A DNA stretch of 64,000 nt from DATEMU01 sp964414585 (GCA_964414585.1 CAYPXR010000060.1:1-64000), one strand, 5' to 3'; shown: positions 1 to 9,094, counted from the first letter of the stretch. Translations and numbers: made by a program. The notes: a model not told the origin generated them from the letters alone.

Positions 1-752
1 ACCATCGAGTGAATAATCGACTCCGGATGAATTACTACTTCAATACGATCGGGGTCGATGTCAAACAACCAGCGGGCTTCGATCACCTCCAGGGCCTTAT
101 TCATCATTGTGGCCGAGTCGATGGTGATTTTAGGACCCATCTCCCACGTCGGGTGGCGCATCGCGTCGGCCAATTTCGCGGACCGCATCTGATCCAGCGT
201 CCAGGTCCGAAAGGGGCCGCCCGAGGCCGTGAGGAAGATCCGCTCGACCTCTTCGCGCTCGCCGGAGTGCAGCGATTGGAAGATCGCCGAGTGTTCGCTG
301 TCGACCGGCAAAAGCTGCGAACCGCTTCGCGCGGCCGCTTCGACCATGAGGTTGCCCGCGACGACGAGCGATTCCTTGTTGGCCAGTCCGACGGTGAGCC
401 CCCGCTCGACGGCGGCGAGCGTCGCCGACAATCCCGCCACGCCGACGATAGCGGATAGAACGAAATCGCAGTCGAGCTCTTTCACGAGTCGGACGAGGGC
501 TTCCGGGCCCGACCAGACCTGCGTTGCCGAGCCTTCGGCTTTGAGCTGTTTGGACAGTCGATCCGCGGCGTCGGGCTCCGTCAGGGCGACGACCCTGGGC
601 TGCCAACGACGGGCCTGTTCGGCCATCTTCTGCCAGCTCTGGTGGCCCGCCAAGCCGACGATTTCGAATTCGCCGGACAGGGCCTCCGCGACGGATAAGG
701 CGCTGCACCCGATGGAACCGGTGGACCCCAGGATAATGACCCGTTTGGGCAA
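1..752 (-). CDS. dxr: 1-deoxy-D-xylulose 5-phosphate reductoisomerase, N-terminal part (runs off window)
   Basis: Catalyses NADPH-dependent conversion of DXP to MEP, the committed step of the non-mevalonate isoprenoid pathway, in the cytoplasm. The minus strand reads an NADPH-binding Rossmann start (VIILGSTGSIG), then LANKESLVVAG, PVDSEHSAIFQ, LTASGGPFR, MNKALEVIEARWLF and VVIHPESIIHS, all hallmarks of DXR. About 250 of the usual ~390 residues are present; the C-terminal part lies beyond base 1. No ATG fits: a TTG at 752 is preceded by GGAG at 6 nt and is chosen; another TTG lies at 764. Divergent from the next gene. Confidence 0.95.
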   Translation of the reverse strand, partial: MPKRVIILGSTGSIGCSALSVAEALSGEFEIVGLAGHQSWQKMAEQARRWQPRVVALTEPDAADRLSKQLKAEGSATQVWSGPEALVRLVKELDCDFVLSAIVGVAGLSATLAAVERGLTVGLANKESLVVAGNLMVEAAARSGSQLLPVDSEHSAIFQSLHSGEREEVERIFLTASGGPFRTWTLDQMRSAKLADAMRHPTWEMGPKITIDSATMMNKALEVIEARWLFDIDPDRIEVVIHPESIIHSM

Positions 753-786
753 ATGATGCTCCAATCACTTCTGAAATAGGCCAATG

Positions 787-815
787 ATGATAGACGCTGG
801 AAGCCCCAGCAGCAA
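787..815 (-). promoter_or_regulatory. Candidate sigma-70-type promoter for dxr
   Basis: On the minus strand TTGCTG (810-815) and TATCAT (787-792) are separated by 17 nt, about 35 nt upstream of the dxr TTG start. Spacing and hexamers fit a housekeeping promoter; inferred by eye only. Confidence 0.35.
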
Positions 816-940
816 CGCGAGTTAGTCTTATCCATCCGCGCTGGCACTGGCACGGCGTCGATTGACCGAGCGTTCAAAGCGGCGGACAATACGGGGAAGG
901 CGTGGCGTTCAAACGGGGCCTTGCCTGGAGGGTTTACACC

Positions 941-2362
941 ATGCACTTCGACACCATCATCACCAACGGCACCGTCGTCAACGCCGACAAGAGTGAGCCG
1001 GCCGACGTCGGCATCGTCGGCGAGAAGATCGCCGCGGTCGGAAAGAACCTCGTCAAGAAATCCCGTGCCAACGGCGACGGGAACGGGACCGGAGCGAAGA
1101 TCATCGACGCCAAGGGGCACAACGTCATCCCCGGCGGCGTCGATGTCCACGTCCACCTGGCGTTGCCGTTTTGCGGGACGACCTCGTCGGACGATTACAA
1201 CACCGGCACGCGCGCGGCGGCGCGCGGCGGCGTCACGACGCTGATCGACTTCGCCATTCCCTACGGCGACGAATCGCTCCAGCAGGCGGTCGACAACTGG
1301 CGGGCGAAGGCCGAGGGCAAGGCCTGCATTGACTACACCTTCCACGTCGCCGTCACCAAGTGGAACCAGCACAAGCACCAGATGGCCGACATGGTCAAGC
1401 AGGGCTTTCCGACGTTCAAGGAGTTCATGATCTACGAGCGCGAGGGCTGGCAGTCCGACGACGCCGCGATCTTCGGCGCGCTGGAGAAGTGCCGCGAACT
1501 CGACGCGATGCTCCTCATCCATGCCGAGTCGAGCCGCGTGCTCGATGAGTTGATTGCCCGACACCACAACGAAGACGAGATGAAGCGGCTGGGCGCGCAA
1601 TTGCACGGGATCACGCGGCCGAACTTCATCGAGGCCGAGGCGATCCAGCGGGCGGTCAAGTGGGCGGAAGTGACGGGCGGACGGCTTTATATTGTGCATA
1701 TGTCGACCGCCGAAGGGACCGAAATCATCCGCCGGGCGCATAAGAACGGTTTGGACAACATCTTCGCCGAGACGTGCGCCCAGTACCTGGTGCTTGACGA
1801 TTCGCTCTTTGACGGTCCCGACGGGCATCTCTACGGATGCTGTCCGCAGATCAAGAAGAAGGCGGACCAGAAGCGGCTGTGGAAGGGGTTGCGCGACGAC
1901 ACCGTCTGCGCCGTCTCGACCGACACCTGCACTTTCACGCGCGAGCAGAAGGCGATGTGGAACGGCGACTGGACGAAAATCCCGATGGGCATGCCGGGCC
2001 TGGAGACGCTGCTGCCGATCGTCTATACGCACGGGGTGCTGAAGGATCGCCTGAGCGTGCGCGAGTTTGTCGAAAAGTGCAGCACGTCGCCGGCGCAGAT
2101 CATCGGGCTGGGCGATCGCAAGGGCCGCATCAAGAAAGGCTACGACGCCGACATCGCCATCATCCATCCGAAGAAGAAGATCAAGGTCGATCACGCGGAG
2201 ATGGAAACGAACGCCGACTGGTCGCCCTACCAGGGCTGGCCGCTGGCCGGTTTCTCGCGGACGACGCTTTCACGCGGCAAGGTGATTGTGGATGACTACA
2301 AGTTCTGCGGCGAAAACGGCTGGGGCAAGTGGCTTCCTCGAACCACGGCGGGGCACTTGTAA
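941..2362 (+). CDS. Dihydropyrimidinase / D-hydantoinase-like amidohydrolase
   Basis: A 473-residue cyclic-imide hydrolase of the dihydropyrimidinase/hydantoinase family, which open cyclic ureides at a binuclear metal centre. The ligand set is visible: His70 and His72 (VDVHVHL), a candidate carboxylated Lys160 (TFKEFMIYE), His194 (LIHAES), His253 (YIVHMST) and Asp328 (STDTCTF). Start ATG 941 has GGAGGG 8 nt upstream; an in-frame ATG-like extension from 902 is disfavoured because the fold begins at MHFDTIITNG. The Asp motif reads STDTCTF where many hydantoinases have a His after Asp, so substrate may differ. It stands alone, with no pyrimidine or urea genes nearby. Confidence 0.88.
   Translation: MHFDTIITNGTVVNADKSEPADVGIVGEKIAAVGKNLVKKSRANGDGNGTGAKIIDAKGHNVIPGGVDVHVHLALPFCGTTSSDDYNTGTRAAARGGVTTLIDFAIPYGDESLQQAVDNWRAKAEGKACIDYTFHVAVTKWNQHKHQMADMVKQGFPTFKEFMIYEREGWQSDDAAIFGALEKCRELDAMLLIHAESSRVLDELIARHHNEDEMKRLGAQLHGITRPNFIEAEAIQRAVKWAEVTGGRLYIVHMSTAEGTEIIRRAHKNGLDNIFAETCAQYLVLDDSLFDGPDGHLYGCCPQIKKKADQKRLWKGLRDDTVCAVSTDTCTFTREQKAMWNGDWTKIPMGMPGLETLLPIVYTHGVLKDRLSVREFVEKCSTSPAQIIGLGDRKGRIKKGYDADIAIIHPKKKIKVDHAEMETNADWSPYQGWPLAGFSRTTLSRGKVIVDDYKFCGENGWGKWLPRTTAGHL
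1214..1275 (+). repeat. Parent copy of a 62-bp segment repeated after ackA
   Basis: Within the dihydropyrimidinase gene. By direct comparison 53 of 62 bases match 6928-6989 without gaps, including an exact run ctgatcgacttc. Here it encodes residues starting AAARGGVTTLIDF in the hydrolase core. Confidence 0.8.
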
Positions 2363-2584
2363 ACCGGCGATGTACCACGACTCGCCAATTTGCGAGCGCC
2401 TGCGAACCCCCCTCGCTCCCGTGCGCGCTTGATACCGCCTGCATGATTTTGACGTCCACTTGTTAAGACTCTTGGCAATAGGAACTTATGCGGGGGCGTC
2501 GGATTCCAACTTGAGATGGCATGCAACTTGCGAGGTTATGTTTTCAAAGGACCTATTGTCGGCTAACCCTGCGGAGAAACACCT

Positions 2585-4753
2585 GTGGAGACGATTACAA
2601 CAACCGAACCGTCATCGAATGGCGAATCCTTTTTCGCCGCCAGCAAGTATTTTCTGGATGCGTTCCAGCGCAGCGTTCTCTTCTGGGATGTACTCCGCCA
2701 ACGCGGCAATAACTACCTCAAGCACAAGGCACTCGGTCAGCCGCCCGTCCTGCAATTTGAATACGAAACCGTCTTGGACGGGCGGACGCTCGATCGTCCC
2801 GTCAACTATGCCCTCCTGAAAATCAAGCCGGAGCCCGGCACGGCGGCGGACCCGTGCAAACGTCCTTTCGTCGTCGTCGACCCGCGCGCCGGTCACGGTC
2901 CCGGCATCGGTGGTTCCAAACACGATTCGCAGGTCGGAATGGCCCTTCGAGCGGGGCATCCTGTTTATTTTGTCACCTTTTTTCCCGAGCCGGCGCCCGG
3001 GCAGAAGCTCCGCGACGTCGCGGCGGCGGAGGCGATGTTCATTGAAGAAGTCGCACGACGTCATCCGCAGGCGCAGGGAAAGCCCTGCGTCATTGGGAAT
3101 TGTCAAGCGGGCTGGGCCGTCGCCGTGCTGGCCGCCGTTCGTCCGGAGATCATGGGACCGGTCATCCTCAACGGCGCCCCCCTTTCCTACTGGGCGGGAT
3201 CGTCCGGCCAGAACCCGATGCGATACTCCGGCGGTTTGATGGGCGGCCAGTGGCTGGAATCGCTCGCCTGCGATCTGGGCAACGGGCTGTTCGACGGCGC
3301 CCATCTCGTTGCGAACTTCGAATCGCTCGACCCGGCCAATACGCTCTGGAAAAAGTACTACAACCTTTATTCCAAGATCGACACGGAGCCGTCCCGCTTC
3401 CTGGGTTTTGAGAATTGGTGGGGCGGATATTTTCTGATGAATCGAGAGGAGATCGACGCCATCGTTTCCGAACTGTTCATCGGGAACAAACTGGCCGGCG
3501 GCGGCATCGTCGCACCGGACGGTCCGGTGGTGGACCTGAAGAACATACGCAGTCCGATCGTCATCTTCGCCTCGCGAGGGGACAATATCACGCCACCACA
3601 ACAGGCGCTGAACTGGATCATCGACGTGTATGGCGATGAGAATGAGATCATCGCCAACGACCAGGTCATTATTTACCTGATCCACGAGAACATCGGGCAT
3701 CTCGGCATATTCGTTTCCGGTCGCGTGGCGGCCAAGGAACACAAGGAGTTGGTCGAAACGCTCGAGATGATCGACGCGCTCCCGGCAGGCCTGTACGAGA
3801 TGATCATCGAGCGCAAGGACCAAGACGCGAAGTACGCCGAGCTGGAGGCCGGCGATTATTTCGTTCGATTCGAATCGCGACGGATGGACGACATTCGCTC
3901 GCTCGAGGATACGCGGAGCGACGAGGAAGCATTCCAGGCGGTCGATGCCGTATCGCGGGTCCATGACGGGTGCTACAAGGCGTTCGTCGCCCCGTATGTA
4001 AGGGCCATGACGACACCGTGGTCCGCGGCGATGCTGCGCCGGCTTCACCCCTTGCGATTGCAACACGAGCTCCTATCGGATCAAAATCCGTTGCTCATGC
4101 CGCTCGCGTCGGCCGCTCAGCGGGTCCGTGAAAACCGCTCCACCGTGGATCGGGATAATCCATTTCTTCTCGTCGAACAAACGGCATCCAACATGATCGA
4201 GACCGCCCTGGACGCCTTTCGCGATGCGCGGGACGCATGGAGCGAAAGCGTTTTTCAATGGATGTATGGTCCCTGGGGATTCGGCGCCGTTTACCCGCCG
4301 AAAGCGCAAACGCCGCGCCGTACGGCCGACGCCGTCTCACCGCGGACGTTGTCCGACGATCAGTTTGCAAAGGGTGGAATCCTTGAGGCGATCCTGCGCA
4401 TGGTTGCCGCCGCGGTCATTGAGGTCGGGGTGTTCGATCGTCGATCCACACGCGTCTTCAGGGGGCTGCTCGAACAAAGCCAGTTCAAAGATACAAAGCT
4501 CGAAGAGATCCGGGAAATGTTCAAAGAGCAGGCGCGTTTGCTGCGGCACGACCGGGATCGAGCGCTGGAGGCGCTGGCGGTCATGATCCCCGGCATCGAG
4601 CAGCGTCGGCTCGCGGCGAACGTTGTTCGGAGAATTCTCCTGCTCGCCCCGGAGGATATTCGCGTTGATCGCCCACTCAGCAAGAAGCTCTCCGAGGTCC
4701 TGGAAATCGACCTTCGCTCGCTTCAAGAAACCGAGGCGTTGACAAGCGTCTAA
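2585..4753 (+). CDS. DUF3141 protein with PhaC-like alpha/beta-hydrolase domain
   Basis: A 722-residue protein. Residues ~90-385 form an alpha/beta-hydrolase resembling poly(3-hydroxyalkanoate) synthase: a Cys-type nucleophile elbow G-N-C-Q-A-G (Cys173), Asp333 in ASRGDNITPP and His372 in NIGHLGIF make a plausible Cys-Asp-His triad. The C-terminal half is helical and matches no fold I recognise. Start GTG 2585 has GGAG 8 nt upstream. It lies 22 nt before phosphotransacetylase and is probably co-transcribed with it and ackA; similar trios are known in proteobacteria. Acyl-CoA or hydroxyacyl chemistry is inferred, not shown. Confidence 0.82.
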   Translation: METITTTEPSSNGESFFAASKYFLDAFQRSVLFWDVLRQRGNNYLKHKALGQPPVLQFEYETVLDGRTLDRPVNYALLKIKPEPGTAADPCKRPFVVVDPRAGHGPGIGGSKHDSQVGMALRAGHPVYFVTFFPEPAPGQKLRDVAAAEAMFIEEVARRHPQAQGKPCVIGNCQAGWAVAVLAAVRPEIMGPVILNGAPLSYWAGSSGQNPMRYSGGLMGGQWLESLACDLGNGLFDGAHLVANFESLDPANTLWKKYYNLYSKIDTEPSRFLGFENWWGGYFLMNREEIDAIVSELFIGNKLAGGGIVAPDGPVVDLKNIRSPIVIFASRGDNITPPQQALNWIIDVYGDENEIIANDQVIIYLIHENIGHLGIFVSGRVAAKEHKELVETLEMIDALPAGLYEMIIERKDQDAKYAELEAGDYFVRFESRRMDDIRSLEDTRSDEEAFQAVDAVSRVHDGCYKAFVAPYVRAMTTPWSAAMLRRLHPLRLQHELLSDQNPLLMPLASAAQRVRENRSTVDRDNPFLLVEQTASNMIETALDAFRDARDAWSESVFQWMYGPWGFGAVYPPKAQTPRRTADAVSPRTLSDDQFAKGGILEAILRMVAAAVIEVGVFDRRSTRVFRGLLEQSQFKDTKLEEIREMFKEQARLLRHDRDRALEALAVMIPGIEQRRLAANVVRRILLLAPEDIRVDRPLSKKLSEVLEIDLRSLQETEALTSV

Positions 4754-4775
4754 AGCACCCATCGAGGGAACCGCC

Positions 4776-5750
4776 ATGAGTGTCACCGCAACCATGAAAA
4801 CCTCCCTGGAACAACGGCACGACGCCTACAAGAACCTGCTTCTCCGCTGCAAGGCGCTGGAGCCGGTGACTACTGCCGTGGCATTTCCCTGCGAGGAAAC
4901 GGCGCTGGCCGGACCCATCGAGGCTGCGCAGGCGGGCTTGGTCCTGCCGATTCTGGTCGGGCCGCGCCAAAAAATCCTGGAGACGGCCCGTGCCGCGGGT
5001 TTGGATATCGACAAATATCCCATCGAGGACGTTCCGGACAGTCCTGCGGCGGCGGCCCGGGCTGTTGAACTCGTGCGCCTGGCCCGCGCAGAGGTGCTGA
5101 TGAAGGGAAGTCTGCACACGGACGAGTTGATGGGGGCCGTCGTTTCGTCCACGACGGGTCTGCGAACGGGGCGGCGGATCAGCCATGCCTTCGTCATGTC
5201 CGTTCCCACCTATCCCAAGCCTCTGGTCGTCACCGATTCAGCCATCAACATCGCCCCGACGCTCGATGAGAAACGGGATATCTGCCAAAACGCCATCGAT
5301 CTCGCGCACAGTCTTGGGAAGGAAATGCCCAAGGTCGCTATCCTCTCCGCCGTGGAGACGGTGACCCTCAAAATCCCGTCCACCATCGACGCCGCCGCCC
5401 TGTGCAAGATGGCGGAACGCGGGCAGATCACCGGCGCGATCCTCGACGGCCCGCTGGCCATGGACAATGCCATCAGTCTCGACGCGGCCCGGACCAAAGG
5501 AATTGAATCACCCGTTGCGGGGGATGCGGACATTCTTGTGGCGCCGGATTTGGAGGCCGGAAACATCCTCGCCAAGCAACTGACTTTTCTGGCCCAGGCA
5601 GATGCCGCGGGCCTCGTGCTTGGCGCCCGCGTCCCGATCATCCTCACCAGCCGCGCTGACAGCGTCCGCGTTCGCATGGCCTCCTGCGGCGTCGCGGTGC
5701 TGGTCGCACACGCCCGGCGGACGGGCAAGTCCGGACCGAGGGCAACATGA
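4776..5750 (+). CDS. Phosphate acetyl/butyryltransferase
   Basis: A 324-residue member of the PTA_PTB family, which exchanges CoA and phosphate on short acyl groups. Visible landmarks are the N-terminal ALEPVTTAVAFPCEE, MKGSLHTDELM, GRRISHAFVM, VVTDSAINIAPTL, and the C-terminal LVAPDLEAGNIL and GLVLGARVPIILTSR. It is a stand-alone transferase domain without the N-terminal MaoC or AAA part found in some relatives. ATG 4776 is preceded by GAGGG. Its stop overlaps the ackA start by 4 nt (ATGA), so the two are translationally coupled. Acyl specificity (acetyl, propionyl or butyryl) cannot be read from the sequence, so no symbol is given. Confidence 0.9.
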   Translation: MSVTATMKTSLEQRHDAYKNLLLRCKALEPVTTAVAFPCEETALAGPIEAAQAGLVLPILVGPRQKILETARAAGLDIDKYPIEDVPDSPAAAARAVELVRLARAEVLMKGSLHTDELMGAVVSSTTGLRTGRRISHAFVMSVPTYPKPLVVTDSAINIAPTLDEKRDICQNAIDLAHSLGKEMPKVAILSAVETVTLKIPSTIDAAALCKMAERGQITGAILDGPLAMDNAISLDAARTKGIESPVAGDADILVAPDLEAGNILAKQLTFLAQADAAGLVLGARVPIILTSRADSVRVRMASCGVAVLVAHARRTGKSGPRAT

Positions 5751-6958
5751 ACGACGCCGTCATCGTGCTCAATGCGGGTTCTTCGAGCCTGAAATTCTCG
5801 GTCTATTCCGTTGCCGAATCTGAGTTGGCCCTCAGGGCGCGCGGACAGATCGAAGGGCTCGGCACGACGCCGCACTTCAAGGCGAAGAATCGAAACGGAG
5901 ACGTCCTGGCTGAATTTGCCGTGGCGAAACAAGGGGCGCGCTTCGGACATCCCGAGGCCTTCGCGCACCTGGCGAATTGGATCCGAGAGCAGTTTGGAAA
6001 CGAATTGAATCCGGCGGCCGTCGGTCATCGCGTCGCCCACGGCGGCTCGGAGTTCGTCGAACCCACTGCGGTGGATGAGTCGGTCATCTCGCGACTGGAG
6101 AAACTTATCCCGCTGGTTCCGCTGCACCAGCCCCACAACCTCGCGGCGATTCGGGCGGTCGCGAAGTTGCGTCCGGACATCCCCCAGGTCGTTTGCTTTG
6201 ATACCGCCTTTCACCATGACCGGGAGAGAGTGACGGAGCGATTCGGTCTTCCGGACGAACTCTTTGGAAAGGGCCTTCGCCGCTGGGGCTTTCATGGCCT
6301 CTCCTACCAATCGATCTCGACGCAGTTCCGAAAGCTGGCCCCGGACATCGCCGCCGGCCGCGTGGTCGTCGCACACCTTGGAAGCGGCGCCAGTCTTTGC
6401 GCCATGCGCGACGGGCGAAGCGTTGACACGACCATGGGATTTTCGGCTTTGGACGGCCTGCCCATGGGGACGCGCTGCGGAAGTCTTGATCCCGGCGTGA
6501 TTTTGTTTCTGCTTCGAGAAGGTTGGAACGTCGATCAAATCGAGGAGACGCTTTACAAGAAGTCCGGCCTATTGGGCATTTCCAAAGTCAGCAACGACGT
6601 GCGCGACCTGTTGATTAGCGACCAACCACTCGCGGCGGAGGCCATCGACTACTTTGTGTTCCGCGTGGTTCGCGAAATGGCTGCAATGGCCGCCGCGCTG
6701 GGCGGCGTGGACGCGTTCGTGTTCACGGCCGGAATCGGCGAAAACTCGCCGATCCTCCGCGAGCGGATCTGCCGGCGTTTCGCCTGGCTGGGCGTTCAGA
6801 TCGACGCCGGAGCAAATCTTCGCAACGATCTTTGCATCTCGCCGCGCGGCGGAACTCCTTCCGTCTGGGTCATTCCCACGGATGAAGAAGGGGTCATCGC
6901 GGAAGGCACGGTCCGTGCCTTTCGCGAGCGGCGGCGCGCGGCGGCATCTACACACTGA
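5747..6958 (+). CDS. ackA: Acetate/propionate kinase
   Basis: Converts acyl phosphate and ADP to the free acid and ATP, completing the pathway begun by the upstream transferase. ASKHA-fold signatures are all present: VLNAGSSSLKFSVY at the N-terminus, GHRVAHGGS, FDTAFH, WGFHGLSY, VVVAHLGSGASL, the DTTMGFSALDGLPMGTR loop and FTAGIGENSP. Length 403 is normal. The final residues (RRRAAASTH) are encoded by a stretch resembling the dihydropyrimidinase gene in another frame, so the native C-terminus may have been replaced. Confidence 0.95.
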   Translation: MNDAVIVLNAGSSSLKFSVYSVAESELALRARGQIEGLGTTPHFKAKNRNGDVLAEFAVAKQGARFGHPEAFAHLANWIREQFGNELNPAAVGHRVAHGGSEFVEPTAVDESVISRLEKLIPLVPLHQPHNLAAIRAVAKLRPDIPQVVCFDTAFHHDRERVTERFGLPDELFGKGLRRWGFHGLSYQSISTQFRKLAPDIAAGRVVVAHLGSGASLCAMRDGRSVDTTMGFSALDGLPMGTRCGSLDPGVILFLLREGWNVDQIEETLYKKSGLLGISKVSNDVRDLLISDQPLAAEAIDYFVFRVVREMAAMAAALGGVDAFVFTAGIGENSPILRERICRRFAWLGVQIDAGANLRNDLCISPRGGTPSVWVIPTDEEGVIAEGTVRAFRERRRAAASTH

Positions 6959-6989
6959 TCGACTTCCCCATTCCCTTCGGCGCCTAATC
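6928..6989 (+). pseudogene. Dihydropyrimidinase gene fragment overlapping the ackA 3' end
   Basis: Matches 1214-1275 at 53 of 62 positions. Read from 6928 it gives AAARGGIYTLIDF and then PIPFGA-stop, against AAARGGVTTLIDF and AIPYGDE in the intact gene. It is out of frame with ackA, whose stop lies inside it. Best read as a relic of a second hydrolase gene or of a local duplication. Confidence 0.65.
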
Positions 6990-7075
6990 ACCCCGGCATG
7001 TCCGTCGACACCGGGAACGGCGAAGCGGCCCGCACCTCCTGTGCCCGATCGGATGAAATCCACGGCCTCTCAACT

Positions 7076-7081
7076 TAGAAT
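7076..7081 (+). promoter_or_regulatory. -10-like TAGAAT placed for leaderless transcription of the MFS gene
   Basis: TAGAAT ends 6 nt before ATG 7088. No Shine-Dalgarno sequence is present, and no -35 element is evident 16-18 nt upstream. A transcript starting ~7 nt after the hexamer would begin at the start codon. Confidence 0.4.
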
Positions 7082-7087
7082 CACTGC

Positions 7088-8473
7088 ATGCCCACCACGA
7101 CGGACCGCAAGGCCGGGAAGGAGGCCTCGCAACACGCCGCCTCAAATCTTTCGGGTCTTTCCTTCATCTTTCGAGCCCTGCGCCATCGAAACTACCGGCT
7201 CTTTTTCTTCGGCCAGGGGCTTTCGCTCATCGGCTCGTGGATTTCGCGGCTGGCGACAAGCTGGCTGGTGTACAAGCTCACCAACTCGGCGTTCATGCTG
7301 GGCCTCGTCGGTTTCGTCGGACAGATTCCCACGTTTCTCGTCACGCCCCTCGGCGGTGTTCTCGCCGATCGCTGGAATCGCCGCCGGGCACTGCTGCTGA
7401 CGCAGATCGTCTTCATGGCCACGTCGCTCAGCCTCGCCTATTTCGCGCTGGCCGGGACGATTCGGCTGGTTCACGTCATTATTTTGACCGCGATTCAGGG
7501 CGCGGCGACGGCGATGGATGCCCCGCTGCGCCAGGCCTTCGTCGTGGAGATGGTCGAGGCCCGCGAAGACTTGAGCGGGGCGATCGCGTTGAACTCCTCG
7601 ATCTTCAACGGCGCGCGGCTGATTGGTCCGTCGATCGCCGGCGTCCTGATCGCGCTGTTCGGCGAGGGCTGGTGCTTCTTCATCGACGGCGTCAGTTTTC
7701 TCGCCGTGATCGGCGCCTTGCTGGCGATGCACATCACGGTGACGACACCGGTCCGCGAGCGCAAGCACGTTCTCCATGATTTTCGAGAGGGCTTACAGGC
7801 GGCGTACGGCTTCCCGCCGATCCGCGCCATACTCCTGCTTGTTTCTTTGTTGAGCCTCGTCGGCGCCCCGTACATGGTGCTGATGCCCATCTTCGCCGAT
7901 CGCATCCTCGGCGGCGGCGCGATGACGCTCGGGTTTCTCACGGCCGCGACCGGCCTCGGCGCGCTCTCCGGAGCCCTCTATCTCGCCATGCGCCGAACCG
8001 TCGTCGGTCTCGGACGCGTCACTTCTTATTGTGCCGCGGTCTTCGGCGTCAGCCTGATCGCTTTCGGGCTTTCCAAGGTGATCTGGCTCTCCTTCCCGGT
8101 GTTGGTGATCGCGGGATTCTCGATGATGGTCTGCCTGGCCGGCGGCAATACGATCGTGCAGACGATCGTCGACGACCACCTGCGCGGCCGCGTGATGAGC
8201 TTTTTCGCACTGTCGTTTTTCGGCGCGATGCCAATCGGGAGCCTGCTCGCCGGGTCGATGGCACGGCGAGTCGGTGCGCCGCTGACCGTCATGGCCGGCG
8301 GTTCCCTGTGCATCGCCAGCGCGATCCTGTTCCGACGGACCCTGCCGAAGCTACGACCGCTGCTCCGGTCGATTTACATTGCTCGCGGCATTTTACCGCC
8401 GCTCACCGATGGTCTCGACGGTCCGGCGGAGATCGTGCCGCCTCTGGTCGCCGTCCCGACGACCGAGCGGTAA
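7088..8473 (+). CDS. MFS transporter (EntS-like MFS_3 family)
   Basis: A 461-residue inner-membrane permease with about 12 hydrophobic segments. The N-terminus LSFIFRALRHRNYRLFFFGQGLSLIGSWI and the loop GVLADRWNRRR are typical of the MFS_3 group that includes the enterobactin exporter EntS (the first is split here for description: FRALRHRNYRLFFFGQ, LSLIGSWI). GRVMSFFALSFFG in the C-half is also family-like. Substrate unknown; no siderophore genes are near. ATG 7088 lacks an SD but has TAGAAT 6 nt upstream. Proton-driven efflux is inferred from family. Confidence 0.88.
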   Translation: MPTTTDRKAGKEASQHAASNLSGLSFIFRALRHRNYRLFFFGQGLSLIGSWISRLATSWLVYKLTNSAFMLGLVGFVGQIPTFLVTPLGGVLADRWNRRRALLLTQIVFMATSLSLAYFALAGTIRLVHVIILTAIQGAATAMDAPLRQAFVVEMVEAREDLSGAIALNSSIFNGARLIGPSIAGVLIALFGEGWCFFIDGVSFLAVIGALLAMHITVTTPVRERKHVLHDFREGLQAAYGFPPIRAILLLVSLLSLVGAPYMVLMPIFADRILGGGAMTLGFLTAATGLGALSGALYLAMRRTVVGLGRVTSYCAAVFGVSLIAFGLSKVIWLSFPVLVIAGFSMMVCLAGGNTIVQTIVDDHLRGRVMSFFALSFFGAMPIGSLLAGSMARRVGAPLTVMAGGSLCIASAILFRRTLPKLRPLLRSIYIARGILPPLTDGLDGPAEIVPPLVAVPTTER

Positions 8474-8506
8474 CATGCTCGAAATTCGATTTCGAAAGGA
8501 CCCGTG

Positions 8507-8995
8507 ATGGTTGAGACTGCCAAAACACAGGACCGCCGCCCGCTACGCTTTTGCACCATCGATGACGTGCTTGCCGACGTCGACCGCATCGTCGCGGCGG
8601 ACAAGGCCGGCAAGCTGCGCTGCACCGGGAACTGGACGGCCGGTCAGGCGATGGGTCACGTCGCCGCGTGGTCCAACTTTGCCTATGAAGGCTTCCCCAT
8701 GGACCCGCCGCCGTGGATCATTCGATTGATCCTCGGATTCCTCAAAAAGAAATATCTGCGCAAAGGGATGCCGGCCGGAGTGGAGATCCCCAAGGTCAAG
8801 GGCGGCACGTTCGCAACGGACGTGCTCAGCACCGACGAAGGCGCGGCTCGACTGCGAAAGGCGATGATCCGGTTGAAAAGCGGCGAACCGGCGAAGTTTG
8901 ACAGCCCGGCCTGGGGACACATGCCGGACAATGAACGCATCGCCCTCAACCTGCGCCACGCGGAATTGCATTTGAGCTTCATCCATCCCGGTTGA
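8507..8995 (+). CDS. DUF1569 family protein
   Basis: A 162-residue cytoplasmic protein of the DUF1569 family, related to the DinB/YfiT four-helix fold. Recognisable are LRCTGNWTAGQAMGHVAAW near the start, PAWGHMPDNER and the C-terminal LRHAELHLSFIHPG; the conserved His residues in GHVA, WGHM and RHAELHLSF could bind a metal. Function unknown. ATG 8507 is chosen over GTG 8504 because AAAGGA lies 6 nt upstream of the ATG. A second DinB-like gene follows 0.9 kb downstream. Confidence 0.8.
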   Translation: MVETAKTQDRRPLRFCTIDDVLADVDRIVAADKAGKLRCTGNWTAGQAMGHVAAWSNFAYEGFPMDPPPWIIRLILGFLKKKYLRKGMPAGVEIPKVKGGTFATDVLSTDEGAARLRKAMIRLKSGEPAKFDSPAWGHMPDNERIALNLRHAELHLSFIHPG

Positions 8996-9082
8996 ACGAT
9001 CTCCTAAAGTCATGACAACCGGACAATTCGGGTGTTTCACAATTGATACACTCCGAATGGGGAATGCCCGGCATCGAACGAA

Positions 9083-9088
9083 TAGAAT
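9083..9088 (+). promoter_or_regulatory. -10-like TAGAAT placed for leaderless transcription of the hydrolase gene
   Basis: TAGAAT ends exactly 6 nt before ATG 9095, the same hexamer and spacing as upstream of the MFS gene. There is no SD. Confidence 0.4.
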
Positions 9089-9094
9089 GTTCGA

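Noticed and set aside
581..2194. 537-codon open frame opposite the dihydropyrimidinase gene
   Set aside because: Antisense shadow typical of GC-rich coding DNA; no domain and complementary to a gene with clear catalytic motifs.
2612..4066. 484-codon frame opposite the DUF3141 gene
   Set aside because: Same reason; protein text is Arg/Asp/Val-rich shadow without motifs.
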